From an uncultured Chitinophagaceae bacterium (GTDB lineage: Bacteria > Bacteroidota > Bacteroidia > Chitinophagales > Chitinophagaceae): 64,000 nt of DNA. Positions 8,929 through 18,291 of this stretch are shown piece by piece. Every line of letters starts with the position of its first letter. The stretch's first letter is position 1. The translations under genes and the position numbers were made by a program. Below the pieces are notes generated by a model, which did not search any database, was not told the origin of the DNA, and saw nothing but the letters and a program-made list of their open reading frames with translations. The stretch covers positions 25,080 through 89,079 of the forward strand of contig CAITVK010000109.1 of the NCBI GenBank assembly GCA_903895845.1, in the 5' to 3' direction.

Positions 8929-9543
8929 ATGAGCAAAAAAACTAAACAACTTTTAGTAGAAGGGAATGATGATTTTCACACGATTATGGCTCTTAGTCAA
9001 AAATTTAAGATTAATGAGAACTTTGATATAGTTGATTGCAAAGGTATTGATACGCTTTTTGCAGAATTGCCAGTAAGGCTCAGACAACCAGGGATTGATA
9101 CTTTGGCAATAATTGTTGATGCAGATACTGAAATAAACAATCGCTGGAGTACAATAAAATCTATATTCTTTAAAAGTGGAATTGTTATACCTGATGAAAT
9201 AAATGCAGGAGGATTAATAGTAAAGTCAGAAGATATTACTATTGGCGTTTGGATAATGCCAAATAATAAACTCAACGGAATGTTGGAAGATTTTATTTCT
9301 TTTTTAATTCCGAAAGAAGATGAACTTTTGCCCATTGCTCAACAAACTTTGGAGACAATAGAAAGTAGAACTTTGAATAAATATATTACATCTCATAAAT
9401 CAAAAGCTCTAATTCACTCTTGGTTAGCTTGGCAGGAAAGTCCAGGTACACCAATGGGGCAAGCCATTACAAAGAAGTTTCTAACTACTGATGAAGCAAC
9501 CTGTCAAAAACTGATGGGTTGGTTACAGACTGTTTTTCAATAA
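8929..9543 (+). CDS. DUF3226-like TOPRIM protein, partner of the AAA ATPase
   Basis: A 204-residue protein with TOPRIM-type acidic motifs: LLVEGNDD (Glu near 11) and IIVDADTE (near 62-69), the signature layout of DUF3226/OLD nuclease-like domains. It starts one base after the ATPase stop, so the two are almost certainly translationally coupled. By analogy with AriB or OLD TOPRIM domains it may be a nuclease effector activated by the ATPase. It is not DUF4435 as far as I can judge by eye, so this would not be canonical PARIS. lpxK begins 11 bp downstream. Confidence 0.72.
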   Translation: MSKKTKQLLVEGNDDFHTIMALSQKFKINENFDIVDCKGIDTLFAELPVRLRQPGIDTLAIIVDADTEINNRWSTIKSIFFKSGIVIPDEINAGGLIVKSEDITIGVWIMPNNKLNGMLEDFISFLIPKEDELLPIAQQTLETIESRTLNKYITSHKSKALIHSWLAWQESPGTPMGQAITKKFLTTDEATCQKLMGWLQTVFQ

Positions 9544-9554
9544 AGTTTTTTTAC

Positions 9555-10640
9555 ATGAATCTTAATAATGTTTTTCTAAAGTCTTTCAGAATCGTATTGC
9601 TTCCCTTTGCCTTGTTGTATGGGTTGGTGGTTGTGATTAGAAACTGGTTATTCAATAAGAATTATCTTAAATCTGTTCCTTTCAATTTCCCTTTAATCTG
9701 TGTGGGCAACATTGCGGTGGGTGGTACGGGCAAATCACCGATGGTAGAATACCTGATAGACCTATTACATCCAACTTATAAGATTGCAACCGTAAGCAGG
9801 GGCTATAAACGCAAAACAAAGGGCTATGTGTTGGCAAATGATAAGTCTACCGCATTGGATATTGGGGACGAATCGATGCAGTTTCACCTGAAATATCCCG
9901 AAATAGCGGTTGCTGTAGGAGAGGAGCGGATGGATGCAATTCCACAATTGTTACACGATCAACCAGATCTGGATGCCATTATATTAGATGACGCTTTTCA
10001 GCATCGGGACATAAAGCCGGGATTAAATATTGTATTGACAGAATATAGTAACCTATATGTGCACGATTTCTTTTTTCCTACCGGCGATTTAAGAGACCAG
10101 CATGCATCGATGAAAAGGGCAGAAATAATTGTGATTACCAAATGTCCTGCTGATTTATGGGAGGATAATAAACAGAAATTGTTACGTGCCATCAAACCTT
10201 TGCCCCATCAAAAAGTATTCTTCACTACTATAGAATATGGCATTCCATATCATATCCTTAATAAAGATAAAAGAACCATCAAAACAACGGATGAGGTATT
10301 GTTGGTATGTGGTATTGCCAATCCGAAACCCATAAAAGAGTATTTGCACAAGTATGCCTATACCTATTATCAAAAGAATTATAGCGACCACCATATTTTT
10401 AGCATTGATGATCTGAGAGATGTAAAAGAAAAGTACGAAGGCATTGACGCCAAGGAAAAATTTATATTAACTACCGAGAAAGATGCCGTACGTTTGGCAA
10501 AGTTTACGGACGAATTGGCACAATTGCCCATTTATGTATTGCCCATCAAGCACAAATTCCTTTTTAATGAAGGAGAAGATTTTAATAAGTTGGTAATATC
10601 TTTTATCAATAGCATTTCAAAACCCCAGCACAATGAGTAA
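9555..10640 (+). CDS. lpxK: Tetraacyldisaccharide 4'-kinase LpxK
   Basis: Inner-membrane kinase that phosphorylates the 4' position of the lipid A disaccharide. It has an N-terminal membrane helix (IVLLPFALLYGLVVV), Walker A GNIAVGGTGKSP, SRGYKRK, DDAFQHR and the downstream FPTGDLRD. The track start at 9519 reads through the end of the upstream gene; ATG 9555 (MNLNNVFLKS) is preferred, giving 361 residues. The stop overlaps the rnr start by 8 bp, so the two are coupled. Confidence 0.93.
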   Translation: MNLNNVFLKSFRIVLLPFALLYGLVVVIRNWLFNKNYLKSVPFNFPLICVGNIAVGGTGKSPMVEYLIDLLHPTYKIATVSRGYKRKTKGYVLANDKSTALDIGDESMQFHLKYPEIAVAVGEERMDAIPQLLHDQPDLDAIILDDAFQHRDIKPGLNIVLTEYSNLYVHDFFFPTGDLRDQHASMKRAEIIVITKCPADLWEDNKQKLLRAIKPLPHQKVFFTTIEYGIPYHILNKDKRTIKTTDEVLLVCGIANPKPIKEYLHKYAYTYYQKNYSDHHIFSIDDLRDVKEKYEGIDAKEKFILTTEKDAVRLAKFTDELAQLPIYVLPIKHKFLFNEGEDFNKLVISFINSISKPQHNE

Positions 10641-12687
10641 AAGTAGCAGTAGTAAAAAGAAAAATAAAACAACAAAACACACCCATCACATAACTACTGT
10701 GAAAGGGACACTAGAAATTACGCGCAGCGGGATTGGCTATGTATTGATAGAAGATAAAAGCGGAGATGTGTTGGTAAGACCTGGAGATTTTAATACGGCA
10801 TTGAATGGCGACGTTGTTCGGGTGCGTATTGTAAAGGAAAACCTAGCTAGCAAAAGAAAGGAGGGCCGTATTACGGAAGTAGTTACCCGCAAACAGAATG
10901 AGTTTATAGGACATATTCAACTATCTACCAATTTTGCCTTCTTTGTTCCTGATACAGATAAGCCCATGCCCGATTTATTTATTCCATTGGATAAATTAAA
11001 AGGAGCAAAGCATAAAGACAAGGTGGTTGCTCGATTGGTAGAATGGGGCAAAGACGATAAGAAACCGGTTGGTGAGGTTATTAGTTTGTTGAAACCAGAA
11101 GATGAGAATGATGCAGCTATGAAAGAACTGTTGGCAGAAGCAGGCTTCCCACTTTCGTTCAGTGATACCGTAATGGAAGAGGCTTTGAGGTTGCCAGATG
11201 CCATCAGTAGTGCAGAAATAAAGAAACGAAAGGACTGTAGAGAGATACTCACTTTTACCATCGATCCAGTAGATGCCAAAGATTTTGATGATGCCTTATC
11301 TATCCGTAAGCTAAAGAATGGCAACTACGAAATTGGGGTTCATATTGCCGATGTGAGTCACTTTGTAGAACCTGAAACCGCTTTAGATGAAGAAGCATAC
11401 AAACGTTCTACTTCGGTTTATTTACCAGACAGGGTGAATCCGATGTTGCCCGAAAGGATTTCGAATGAGTTGTGTTCCTTACGCCCTAATGAAGATAAAT
11501 GTACCTTCTCGGCTATCTTTCAGTTGACTACCAAAGGAGAAATAAAGCAATATTGGTTGGGGAAGACCGTGATACATTCCAATCATCGGTTTACTTATGA
11601 GGACGTTCAAGAGATTATTGAGAAAGGAGAGGGGATTTATAAAGAAGAAATTTTTGTATTGAATGATATTGCCAAACAATTGCGGAAACAACGTTTTGCA
11701 CAAGGGGCAATCAATTTTTCTTCTCAGGAAGTTCGGTTTACTTTAGATGAAAAAGGAAAACCAATTGGAATCGTGGTAAAAGAAAGTAAAGAGGCACATC
11801 AGTTGATTGAAGAATTTATGTTGCTTGCCAATAAAACGGTGGCAGAAGCGGTGTTTAAGACAGAAGTAAACCATAAACCAGTGCCATTCCCTTATCGGGT
11901 TCACGATCAACCAGATGAAAAGAAGTTGCAACCTTTTATTGAATATGCCAAAAGATATGGGCATCAGTTTAATACGTCTACAGCAGAAAAGATTGCTGAA
12001 AGTTTCAACCAGATGTTAGCAGATGTTCATGGTAAACCAGAGCAACATGTTTTGGAACAATTAGGAATTCGCACGATGGCAAAGGCTGCTTATGCTACTA
12101 AGGATATTGGACACTATGGGTTGGCTTTTGAACACTATTGTCACTTCACTTCCCCTATCCGAAGGTATCCAGATGTGTTGGTGCATCGGGTTTTGGAAAG
12201 CATATTGGCAGGAAAACCCATCATAGACAAGAAGATGGATGAAAAATGCAAACAAACAAGTGAGCGCGAACGTGCTGCCATGGAATGTGAACGTGCAGGT
12301 AATAAGTACAAGCAAGTAGAATTTATGAAGTCCTATGTTGGTCAGGACTTTGAAGGGGTTATTAGTGGTGTAGCAAGCTTTGGTTTCTTTGTAGAGACGG
12401 TAGAACACAAATGCGAAGGCATGGTAAGCATTATCAGCCTTAGTGATGTGGACGAATTTTATTTAGTTGAAGGAGATTATAGTCTTGCAGGTAAAAGAAG
12501 CGGTCGTAAGTTTAAGATGGGAGATAAGGTTTGGATTAAAGTAATCTCTGCTAACCTAGATAAACGTCAATTAGATTATGCTTGGGTAAATAAACCAATA
12601 ACTGTAGGGGCAGAAGGTGAAGTTGAAGTAAAGACAACTGAAAAGAAAGTAGTGAAGAAGAGGAATCCTAAGCCGAAGAAGGGATAA
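10633..12687 (+). CDS. rnr: Ribonuclease R
   Basis: 3'-5' exoribonuclease that degrades structured RNA. Visible: N-terminal cold-shock/OB region, the RNB catalytic block DPVDAKDFDDALS with the metal-binding aspartates, HYGLAFEHYCHFTSPIRRYPD, a C-terminal S1 domain (FEGVISGVASFGFFVE), and a lysine-rich tail. At 684 residues it is in the usual range. It overlaps the lpxK stop and is followed 24 bp later by a bidirectional terminator. Confidence 0.94.
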   Translation: MSKSSSSKKKNKTTKHTHHITTVKGTLEITRSGIGYVLIEDKSGDVLVRPGDFNTALNGDVVRVRIVKENLASKRKEGRITEVVTRKQNEFIGHIQLSTNFAFFVPDTDKPMPDLFIPLDKLKGAKHKDKVVARLVEWGKDDKKPVGEVISLLKPEDENDAAMKELLAEAGFPLSFSDTVMEEALRLPDAISSAEIKKRKDCREILTFTIDPVDAKDFDDALSIRKLKNGNYEIGVHIADVSHFVEPETALDEEAYKRSTSVYLPDRVNPMLPERISNELCSLRPNEDKCTFSAIFQLTTKGEIKQYWLGKTVIHSNHRFTYEDVQEIIEKGEGIYKEEIFVLNDIAKQLRKQRFAQGAINFSSQEVRFTLDEKGKPIGIVVKESKEAHQLIEEFMLLANKTVAEAVFKTEVNHKPVPFPYRVHDQPDEKKLQPFIEYAKRYGHQFNTSTAEKIAESFNQMLADVHGKPEQHVLEQLGIRTMAKAAYATKDIGHYGLAFEHYCHFTSPIRRYPDVLVHRVLESILAGKPIIDKKMDEKCKQTSERERAAMECERAGNKYKQVEFMKSYVGQDFEGVISGVASFGFFVETVEHKCEGMVSIISLSDVDEFYLVEGDYSLAGKRSGRKFKMGDKVWIKVISANLDKRQLDYAWVNKPITVGAEGEVEVKTTEKKVVKKRNPKPKKG

Positions 12688-12710
12688 AGTAGGTAAAGGG
12701 GGCATTATTA

Positions 12711-12752
12711 AAAAAGGCTGTTTCAAATGTAAAATTTGAAACAGCCTTTTTT
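12711..12752. terminator. Bidirectional terminator, rnr / tRNA-Gln
   Basis: AAGGCTGTTTCAAAT pairs with ATTTGAAACAGCCTT around a short loop, with A-tract before and T-tract after. It serves rnr on the plus strand and tRNA-Gln on the minus strand. Confidence 0.88.
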
Positions 12753-12754
12753 GT

Positions 12755-12824
12755 TGGGTTACCAGGATTCGAACCTAGACAGACAGAACCAAAAACTGTA
12801 GTGCTACCATTACACAATAACCCA
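12755..12824 (-). tRNA. tRNA-Gln (UUG)
   Basis: The complement reads TGGGTTA acceptor, a D arm with AATGGTAGC, anticodon loop TTTTGGT (anticodon TTG), GGTTCGAATCC T arm and TAACCCA closing the acceptor stem. It matches the usual Bacteroidota tRNA-Gln sequence. No CCA is encoded. Confidence 0.93.
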
Positions 12825-13060
12825 ATCCTCGTTGTTTCTGTTTCCAAAAGCGGAGTGCAAAAATAGGGGAGTGCTAGTGTTATAACAAATTTTTTTTAGG
12901 CTTTAGTGGTAATTTGTTTTTACACGTTAAAGTGTGATTCATGAAATGAAAAGCTTTCTTCTTTTTTCAATGTGATATACAATGGACAACAAAAATTTTA
13001 CTGCCTGTTGCAGATAAACCGAGTCAATTATTATTCCCTCTCTAATTCAATCAATAGCGT

Positions 13061-14260
13061 TTATCCCAATATCTCGTGTCCCATCTTGTCTCTCTTTGTT
13101 TGTAGATATTTTTCATTGTATTGGTTGGGTTTTATCTCTAGTGGAACAATTTCTACAATCTCCAATCCGTATCCTCTAAGTGCAACTCTTTTTTTAGGAT
13201 TATTGCTCATTAGCTTCAGCTTACTTGCCCCTAATAGTTTAAGGATCTGTGCCCCAACACCATAATCTCTTTCATCCATAGCAAAACCAAGATGCAGGTT
13301 CGCTTCTACAGTATCCATTCCTTCCTCCTGAAGTTTGTATGCCCTAAGCTTATTTAATAAACCAATTCCTCTCCCTTCCTGATTCATATACAAGATTACC
13401 CCTTTGCCTTCTGCTTCAATCATTTGCATGGCTTTATGCAATTGTTCTCCACAGTCACACCTGAAACTTGCCAATATATCTCCTGTAAAACAACTACTAT
13501 GCACACGGGTAAGAACAGGTTCATCCTTATTCCATTCTCCTTTTATCATTGCAAGATGTTCTGCATTACTGCTTTTATCTTTGAAAGCTACTAATTTAAA
13601 ATGCCCATATTTCGTAGGCATATCCACGCGTACTTGCTCTTCAACCAAACTATCTATAGACAATCGATACTCGATAAGGTCTTTGATAGAGATTATTTTC
13701 AAGTCAAATTTTTCTGCAATCTTCTTAAGTTCAGGCAATCGGGCCATTGTTCCATCTTCATTCATCACTTCTACTAAAACGCCTGCTGGTTCAAAGCCAG
13801 CAAGTCTGGACAAATCTACTGTAGCTTCTGTATGACCTGTTCTACGAAGTACACCTCCAGATTTTGCTATCAATGGGAAGATATGTCCAGGTCTGCCAAG
13901 GTCAGTTGGTTTTGTATTTGGATTAATTAATGCCTGTATGGTCTTGGATCTATCTGATGCAGATATTCCGGTAGACGTGTCATCAGAAATTAGATCAACA
14001 GAAACAGTGAACGCTGTTTCATGCAAGGAGGTATTTGAACTTACCATTGGTTTTAAATCCAACTCGGCACAGCGCTCTTCAGTAAGGGCTGCGCATATTA
14101 GTCCTCTACCTTCTTTACTCATAAAATTGATGGCTTCGGGTGTTGCAAACCTCGCTGCCATTATAAAGTCACCTTCGTTTTCGCGATCTTCATCATCAAC
14201 TACAATAACCATTTCTCCACGCTTTATCGCCTCAATACCTGCTTCTATCTTGTCTAACAT
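13061..14260 (-). CDS. ribBA: Bifunctional RibBA (DHBP synthase / GTP cyclohydrolase II)
   Basis: Supplies both riboflavin precursors: the N-terminal half (to about residue 200) makes 3,4-dihydroxy-2-butanone 4-phosphate from ribulose 5-phosphate ([11 protein letters not shown] acidic motif, STGISASDR), and the C-terminal half opens GTP (zinc Cys set in [15 protein letters not shown], then NQEGRGIGL). The 399-residue length is right for the fusion. The gene stands alone between tRNA-Gln and a 540-bp gap; I see no FMN-riboswitch core upstream. Confidence 0.96.
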   Translation of the reverse strand: MLDKIEAGIEAIKRGEMVIVVDDEDRENEGDFIMAARFATPEAINFMSKEGRGLICAALTEERCAELDLKPMVSSNTSLHETAFTVSVDLISDDTSTGISASDRSKTIQALINPNTKPTDLGRPGHIFPLIAKSGGVLRRTGHTEATVDLSRLAGFEPAGVLVEVMNEDGTMARLPELKKIAEKFDLKIISIKDLIEYRLSIDSLVEEQVRVDMPTKYGHFKLVAFKDKSSNAEHLAMIKGEWNKDEPVLTRVHSSCFTGDILASFRCDCGEQLHKAMQMIEAEGKGVILYMNQEGRGIGLLNKLRAYKLQEEGMDTVEANLHLGFAMDERDYGVGAQILKLLGASKLKLMSNNPKKRVALRGYGLEIVEIVPLEIKPNQYNEKYLQTKRDKMGHEILG

Positions 14261-14803
14261 TCAATTAATTTTTTGTAAAAATAAGAGAGGATAATTTATT
14301 AATCCCAATATTCACACTTCTATTACACCATTGCGATAGCAAGTGTTCATAAGGTATTCAAGAAAACATAGTTATTGCTTGCAGTGTAATCGGAAAAGTT
14401 ATAAAAAACATGGTATGTATTATGGCATTCACAGTACTTTATGTAACGATATTAATGTTTGACACATTGTTGGTAAAGAATAACCACAGCAATTATTAGC
14501 TTTTCATCTACTAAAATAGCAGGTGCCCGTCCTCAGCTAATGTCTACTTCTCTCGTTAAAGTCTAGAGGGGAAGTACACGAGTGATGTATGTGTATTCGC
14601 TGAGATCTCTGATAGCAATCATCTTTTATATTCATACGTGATTAACTAATAAAATAATCGAACAAGTTTCCCCAATAAAATCGTTAAAGTTCTCCCATTA
14701 GACAGTTTGAGTACCAATCTCAAATCATTAAGCATTGGTTATCAACTGCTAAAACTAATCTTTAATCACTAAAATTGGTTTACTTTGGGCGAAACTTAGA
14801 AGG
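14261..14803. other. Intergenic gap with no recognised feature
   Basis: About 540 bp between the divergent ribBA and histidine kinase genes. No ORF, RNA gene, riboswitch or repeat was recognised. It should hold both promoters; TTTACTTTGGG about 25 bp before the kinase start is a poor match to TAnnTTTG. Confidence 0.5.
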
Positions 14804-16360
14804 ATGTTTAAAGAGAGGACGTTTGTAATTGTACTATTTTGTTCGGTGCTCACTGTTTCTACGGTTGTATTGCAATATTTAAACCCCGCCCAAGGCTTTC
14901 TCGATGGCGGACTCATTGCCGCAATACTCCTGACAATGTTCATCAAAGATGATTTATATACCAAGCTTTTTGGCATCGTCAGTCTGATATTTATCATCAT
15001 CGAATCGTTCTTCCCCAGCGAAAATACTTCCAAGTGGCAGGTAATATTGCAACACCTTTTCCCTGCTATAATCGTTGTCATAACAACCCTTTCTGTGATG
15101 TACATCAAACGATTATACTTGTCTATGGAATCGGAGGAGCGACAATTGAATGCCTTGTTCGAGTTTGCCACGGAAGGAATTATATTGACCAATAAAGATG
15201 GAAAAATCGTATTGGCAAACCCGGCAGTTACTAATCTTTTTAAATATGACAAGCAAGATCTCATCGGAAAACCCATCGAAATACTCATACCCACCCGCTT
15301 TCACCACAACCACGGCAGTCATCGTGAAAGTTTTTACAATAATCCCTCCAACAGGTCAATGGGGCGTGGACGCGACCTCTTTGGCATCACTAAAAATGGC
15401 ACTGAAATCCCGTTGGAAGTAAGTCTTAGCTATTACAAGCAAAAAGGAGAGTTTTTTGTAATCGCTTTTGTTGTAGACATTACCCAAAGAAAGCGGCAGG
15501 AAGCAACATTATTAGAACAAAACAATAAATTGGAACAGATATCGGCTACGATTAAGAAACTGAACATCGAGCTTGAAGATAAGGTAGAACAAAGGACGCT
15601 GATACTGAAAGAGGCACTGCAACAACTAGAGGTTTCGCAACAGGAACTAAGTGAGGCATTGCAGAAAGAAAAGGAATTGAGTGAGATAAAATCACGCTTT
15701 GTATCGATGGCTTCCCACGAATTCCGCACACCGCTTAGCACAGTCCTTTCCTCCGCAGCCCTTATTGGGAGATATACCAAAGAAGAGGAACAAATAAATC
15801 GTGATAAACACATAAAAAAGATAAAAGAATCGGTAAAACACCTGAACGACCTCTTGGAAGACTTCCTATCGCTTGGCAAACTCGAAGAAGGACGTGTACA
15901 GGCAGAAATTCTAGACTTTGAAGTGAAGGGATTTGTAGAAGAAATATTAGATGAACTAGGCGCTGTGAAAAAAGAAGGACAATCGATTGTACTAAGCTAC
16001 AATGGAGACGATGAATTTAGGACGGACAAGAGATTACTCAAAAACATTTTATTGAACCTATTGAGCAATGCCATCAAATTCTCTAATGAAAAGGGAATAA
16101 TATTATTGACAATCAATAACAATAGCCATCTGTTAAATATAATTGTAAAAGATAGTGGAATAGGTATTTCTGAAGAAGACCAGACGCACTTGTTCAGTAG
16201 TTTCTATCGTGGAAGTAACGCAACAAACATACAAGGCACTGGCTTGGGACTCCATATCGTAAAGCGCTACACCGATATTTTGCAAGGAAGTATCGAGCTA
16301 AAAAGTAAGATTGGCGAGGGTACAATAATAACGGTAGAACTGCCCAAACTGAGTTTTTAA
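14804..16360 (+). CDS. Membrane PAS-domain sensor histidine kinase
   Basis: Sensor kinase of 518 residues. The N-terminus has about four hydrophobic helices (to residue ~100), then a PAS domain (ALFEFATEGIILTNKDG to VVDITQRK), a long coiled coil (about 230-295), the dimerisation/phosphoacceptor box MASHEFRTPLS, and the ATPase domain with NLLSNAIKFS, DSGIGIS and GTGLGL. No response regulator is adjacent, so it is an orphan kinase whose partner is elsewhere. Signal unknown; the PAS lacks an obvious cofactor motif. Confidence 0.92.
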   Translation: MFKERTFVIVLFCSVLTVSTVVLQYLNPAQGFLDGGLIAAILLTMFIKDDLYTKLFGIVSLIFIIIESFFPSENTSKWQVILQHLFPAIIVVITTLSVMYIKRLYLSMESEERQLNALFEFATEGIILTNKDGKIVLANPAVTNLFKYDKQDLIGKPIEILIPTRFHHNHGSHRESFYNNPSNRSMGRGRDLFGITKNGTEIPLEVSLSYYKQKGEFFVIAFVVDITQRKRQEATLLEQNNKLEQISATIKKLNIELEDKVEQRTLILKEALQQLEVSQQELSEALQKEKELSEIKSRFVSMASHEFRTPLSTVLSSAALIGRYTKEEEQINRDKHIKKIKESVKHLNDLLEDFLSLGKLEEGRVQAEILDFEVKGFVEEILDELGAVKKEGQSIVLSYNGDDEFRTDKRLLKNILLNLLSNAIKFSNEKGIILLTINNNSHLLNIIVKDSGIGISEEDQTHLFSSFYRGSNATNIQGTGLGLHIVKRYTDILQGSIELKSKIGEGTIITVELPKLSF

Positions 16361-16463
16361 TGATTAGGGATTAATGTTTAGTAATTGATACAGCCCCGAC
16401 AATAAACCATAAAAAGGCATAGACAAACAGTAAATTAACCAATAGAAAACGTTACAAAAGGCA

Positions 16464-18125
16464 ATGAAGCGGATTTTTATATTAATAATTGGGTTAGTGG
16501 GATTTATCAGTTCCCAAGCACAACTGATGCAGGCAAAGGAGGTATTTACCCACGCAGATACCCTAAGAGGAAGCGACAATGAGAACAGGAATTGGTGGGA
16601 TGTGATGCATTATTATATCATTGTTGCACCAGATTATTCAACTAAAACAATTGAAGGGACTTGTATTATTGAATTTAAAGTATTAAGAGAAGGAAAAACT
16701 ATGCAAATAGACCTTCAAGATTCGTTGGTAATTGACCAAATTGAACTTTTTGAACGTCAAAAAACCAAAAGTTATCGGAATACATATATTCAGTTCAAAA
16801 AAAAAGATGGAGTATATTTATTAACAATGCCAAGTAACCTGGAAAACCCTTCTATAGAAATAAAATATCACGGAAAACCACGAGAAGCGGTTAATCCCCC
16901 TTGGGATGGTGGCTGGGTATGGACAAAAGACAGCTTAGGCAACCCGTGGATGAGTGTTGCAGCCCAAGGATTGGGAGCAAGTAGTTGGTTTCCTTGTAAA
17001 GATATTCAAAGTGATGAACCGGATAGTGGAGCTGCTGTTATGATTGTTTTTCCTGATTCTCTAATGTTTGTTGGAAATGGCACGAAATGGAAGAAGAACG
17101 ATTTCACAAATGTCAACTTTAAAACGTGGAGAGTAACCAATCCCATAAACACCTACGATATTATCCCTTACATCGGCAAATACACCAACTTCGATGATAC
17201 ATACCAAGGAGAGGGTGGAAAATTAGACCTCAGCTATTGGGTAATGCCTTATAATCTGGAAAAAGCCAAGAAACAATTTGCACAAGTGAAGCCGATGCTA
17301 CAATGTTTTGAGTATTGGTTTGGGAAATATCCTTTTTATGAAGATAGCTATAAACTAGTAGAAGCTCCTTACCTGGGAATGGAGAACCAAAGCAATATCG
17401 CCTACGGAAATAAATATATAAATGGTTATCATGGCTCAGATTTAAGCGCAAGTGGCTGGGGATTGAAGTGGGACTTTATCATCATCCACGAAAGCGCACA
17501 TGAATGGTGGGGCAATAGCATCACTTCCAAAGACATTGCCGACATGTGGATACACGAGTCATTTGCCAACTACGCCGAAACACTATATACCGAATGGCTT
17601 TTTGGTAAAGAAGCAGGAAATGAATATTGTATTGGCACCAGAAAGCGCATCTTGAACGACAAACCCATCATCGGTCCTTATGGCGTAAACAAAGAAGGCA
17701 GTGGCGACATGTATTACAAAGGCGGAAACATGATTCACAACATCAGGCACATCATCAACAACGATAGTCTGTTCAGGAATATCCTTCGGGGACTAAATAC
17801 AACTTTCTATCATCAGACAGTAACCACCGAGCAAATAGAAGCTTACATAAATAAACATTCAGGCATTGATTTTCAAAAGGTTTTCGACCAATACCTGCGC
17901 ACAACTCAAATCCCTACACTAACTTTTGTACTGGATAAATCAAAGCAGCAAGTAACGCTCCACTGGACAAACTGCGTTGAGGGGTTCAATATGCCAGTCA
18001 CCATCCCAATAACCTCAAAGCACTTGACAGTCACCACCCAAGAACAGTCATTTCCCCTAACCAAGGAAGAGTTGGACTGGTTTACGACAAAGAACCTGTT
18101 GAATACTTATTATATAAGGCTATAA
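16464..18125 (+). CDS. M1-family zinc metallopeptidase, secreted
   Basis: Gluzincin aminopeptidase-type enzyme with a Sec signal peptide (MKRIFILIIGLVGFISSQAQ). The zinc site is complete: HESAH near residue 342 followed by a Glu 19 residues on (IHESFANYAE), i.e. HExxH-x18-E. GMENQSN upstream is the M1 exopeptidase motif. 553 residues is shorter than full-length aminopeptidase N, so the C-terminal helical domain is reduced, as in other Bacteroidota M1 proteins. It probably digests peptides in the periplasm or at the cell surface. Confidence 0.92.
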   Translation: MKRIFILIIGLVGFISSQAQLMQAKEVFTHADTLRGSDNENRNWWDVMHYYIIVAPDYSTKTIEGTCIIEFKVLREGKTMQIDLQDSLVIDQIELFERQKTKSYRNTYIQFKKKDGVYLLTMPSNLENPSIEIKYHGKPREAVNPPWDGGWVWTKDSLGNPWMSVAAQGLGASSWFPCKDIQSDEPDSGAAVMIVFPDSLMFVGNGTKWKKNDFTNVNFKTWRVTNPINTYDIIPYIGKYTNFDDTYQGEGGKLDLSYWVMPYNLEKAKKQFAQVKPMLQCFEYWFGKYPFYEDSYKLVEAPYLGMENQSNIAYGNKYINGYHGSDLSASGWGLKWDFIIIHESAHEWWGNSITSKDIADMWIHESFANYAETLYTEWLFGKEAGNEYCIGTRKRILNDKPIIGPYGVNKEGSGDMYYKGGNMIHNIRHIINNDSLFRNILRGLNTTFYHQTVTTEQIEAYINKHSGIDFQKVFDQYLRTTQIPTLTFVLDKSKQQVTLHWTNCVEGFNMPVTIPITSKHLTVTTQEQSFPLTKEELDWFTTKNLLNTYYIRL

Positions 18126-18140
18126 AGAATAAGAAAAAAG

Positions 18141-18266
18141 TGAGGAGGGTAAGTGAGGAAAATAGATAATACCTCATAACCTAATATCTATGACTCTTTG
18201 CCTTACTCCTCATAACTTATTACTCCTTATAACTTATGAAGTATGCCTTATGACTTATAACTTATC
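18141..18266. repeat. Heptad foldback between M1 peptidase and serine-hydrolase genes
   Basis: The left part GTGAGGAGGGTAAGTGAGG (18141-18159) is roughly complementary to a longer right part of heptads (CCTTACTCCTCATAACTT..., TATGACTTATAACTTA). The right part opens a false N-terminal extension of the next ORF (18190-18291). Confidence 0.7.
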
Positions 18267-18291
18267 AATTACTTTTGCAAAAACGCTCGGC

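Noticed and set aside
13404-14294. Plus-strand ORFs of 118-143 aa over ribBA
   Set aside because: Shadows of the minus-strand ribBA gene.
14261-14803. FMN riboswitch upstream of ribBA
   Set aside because: The conserved RFN core bases are not present on the minus strand.
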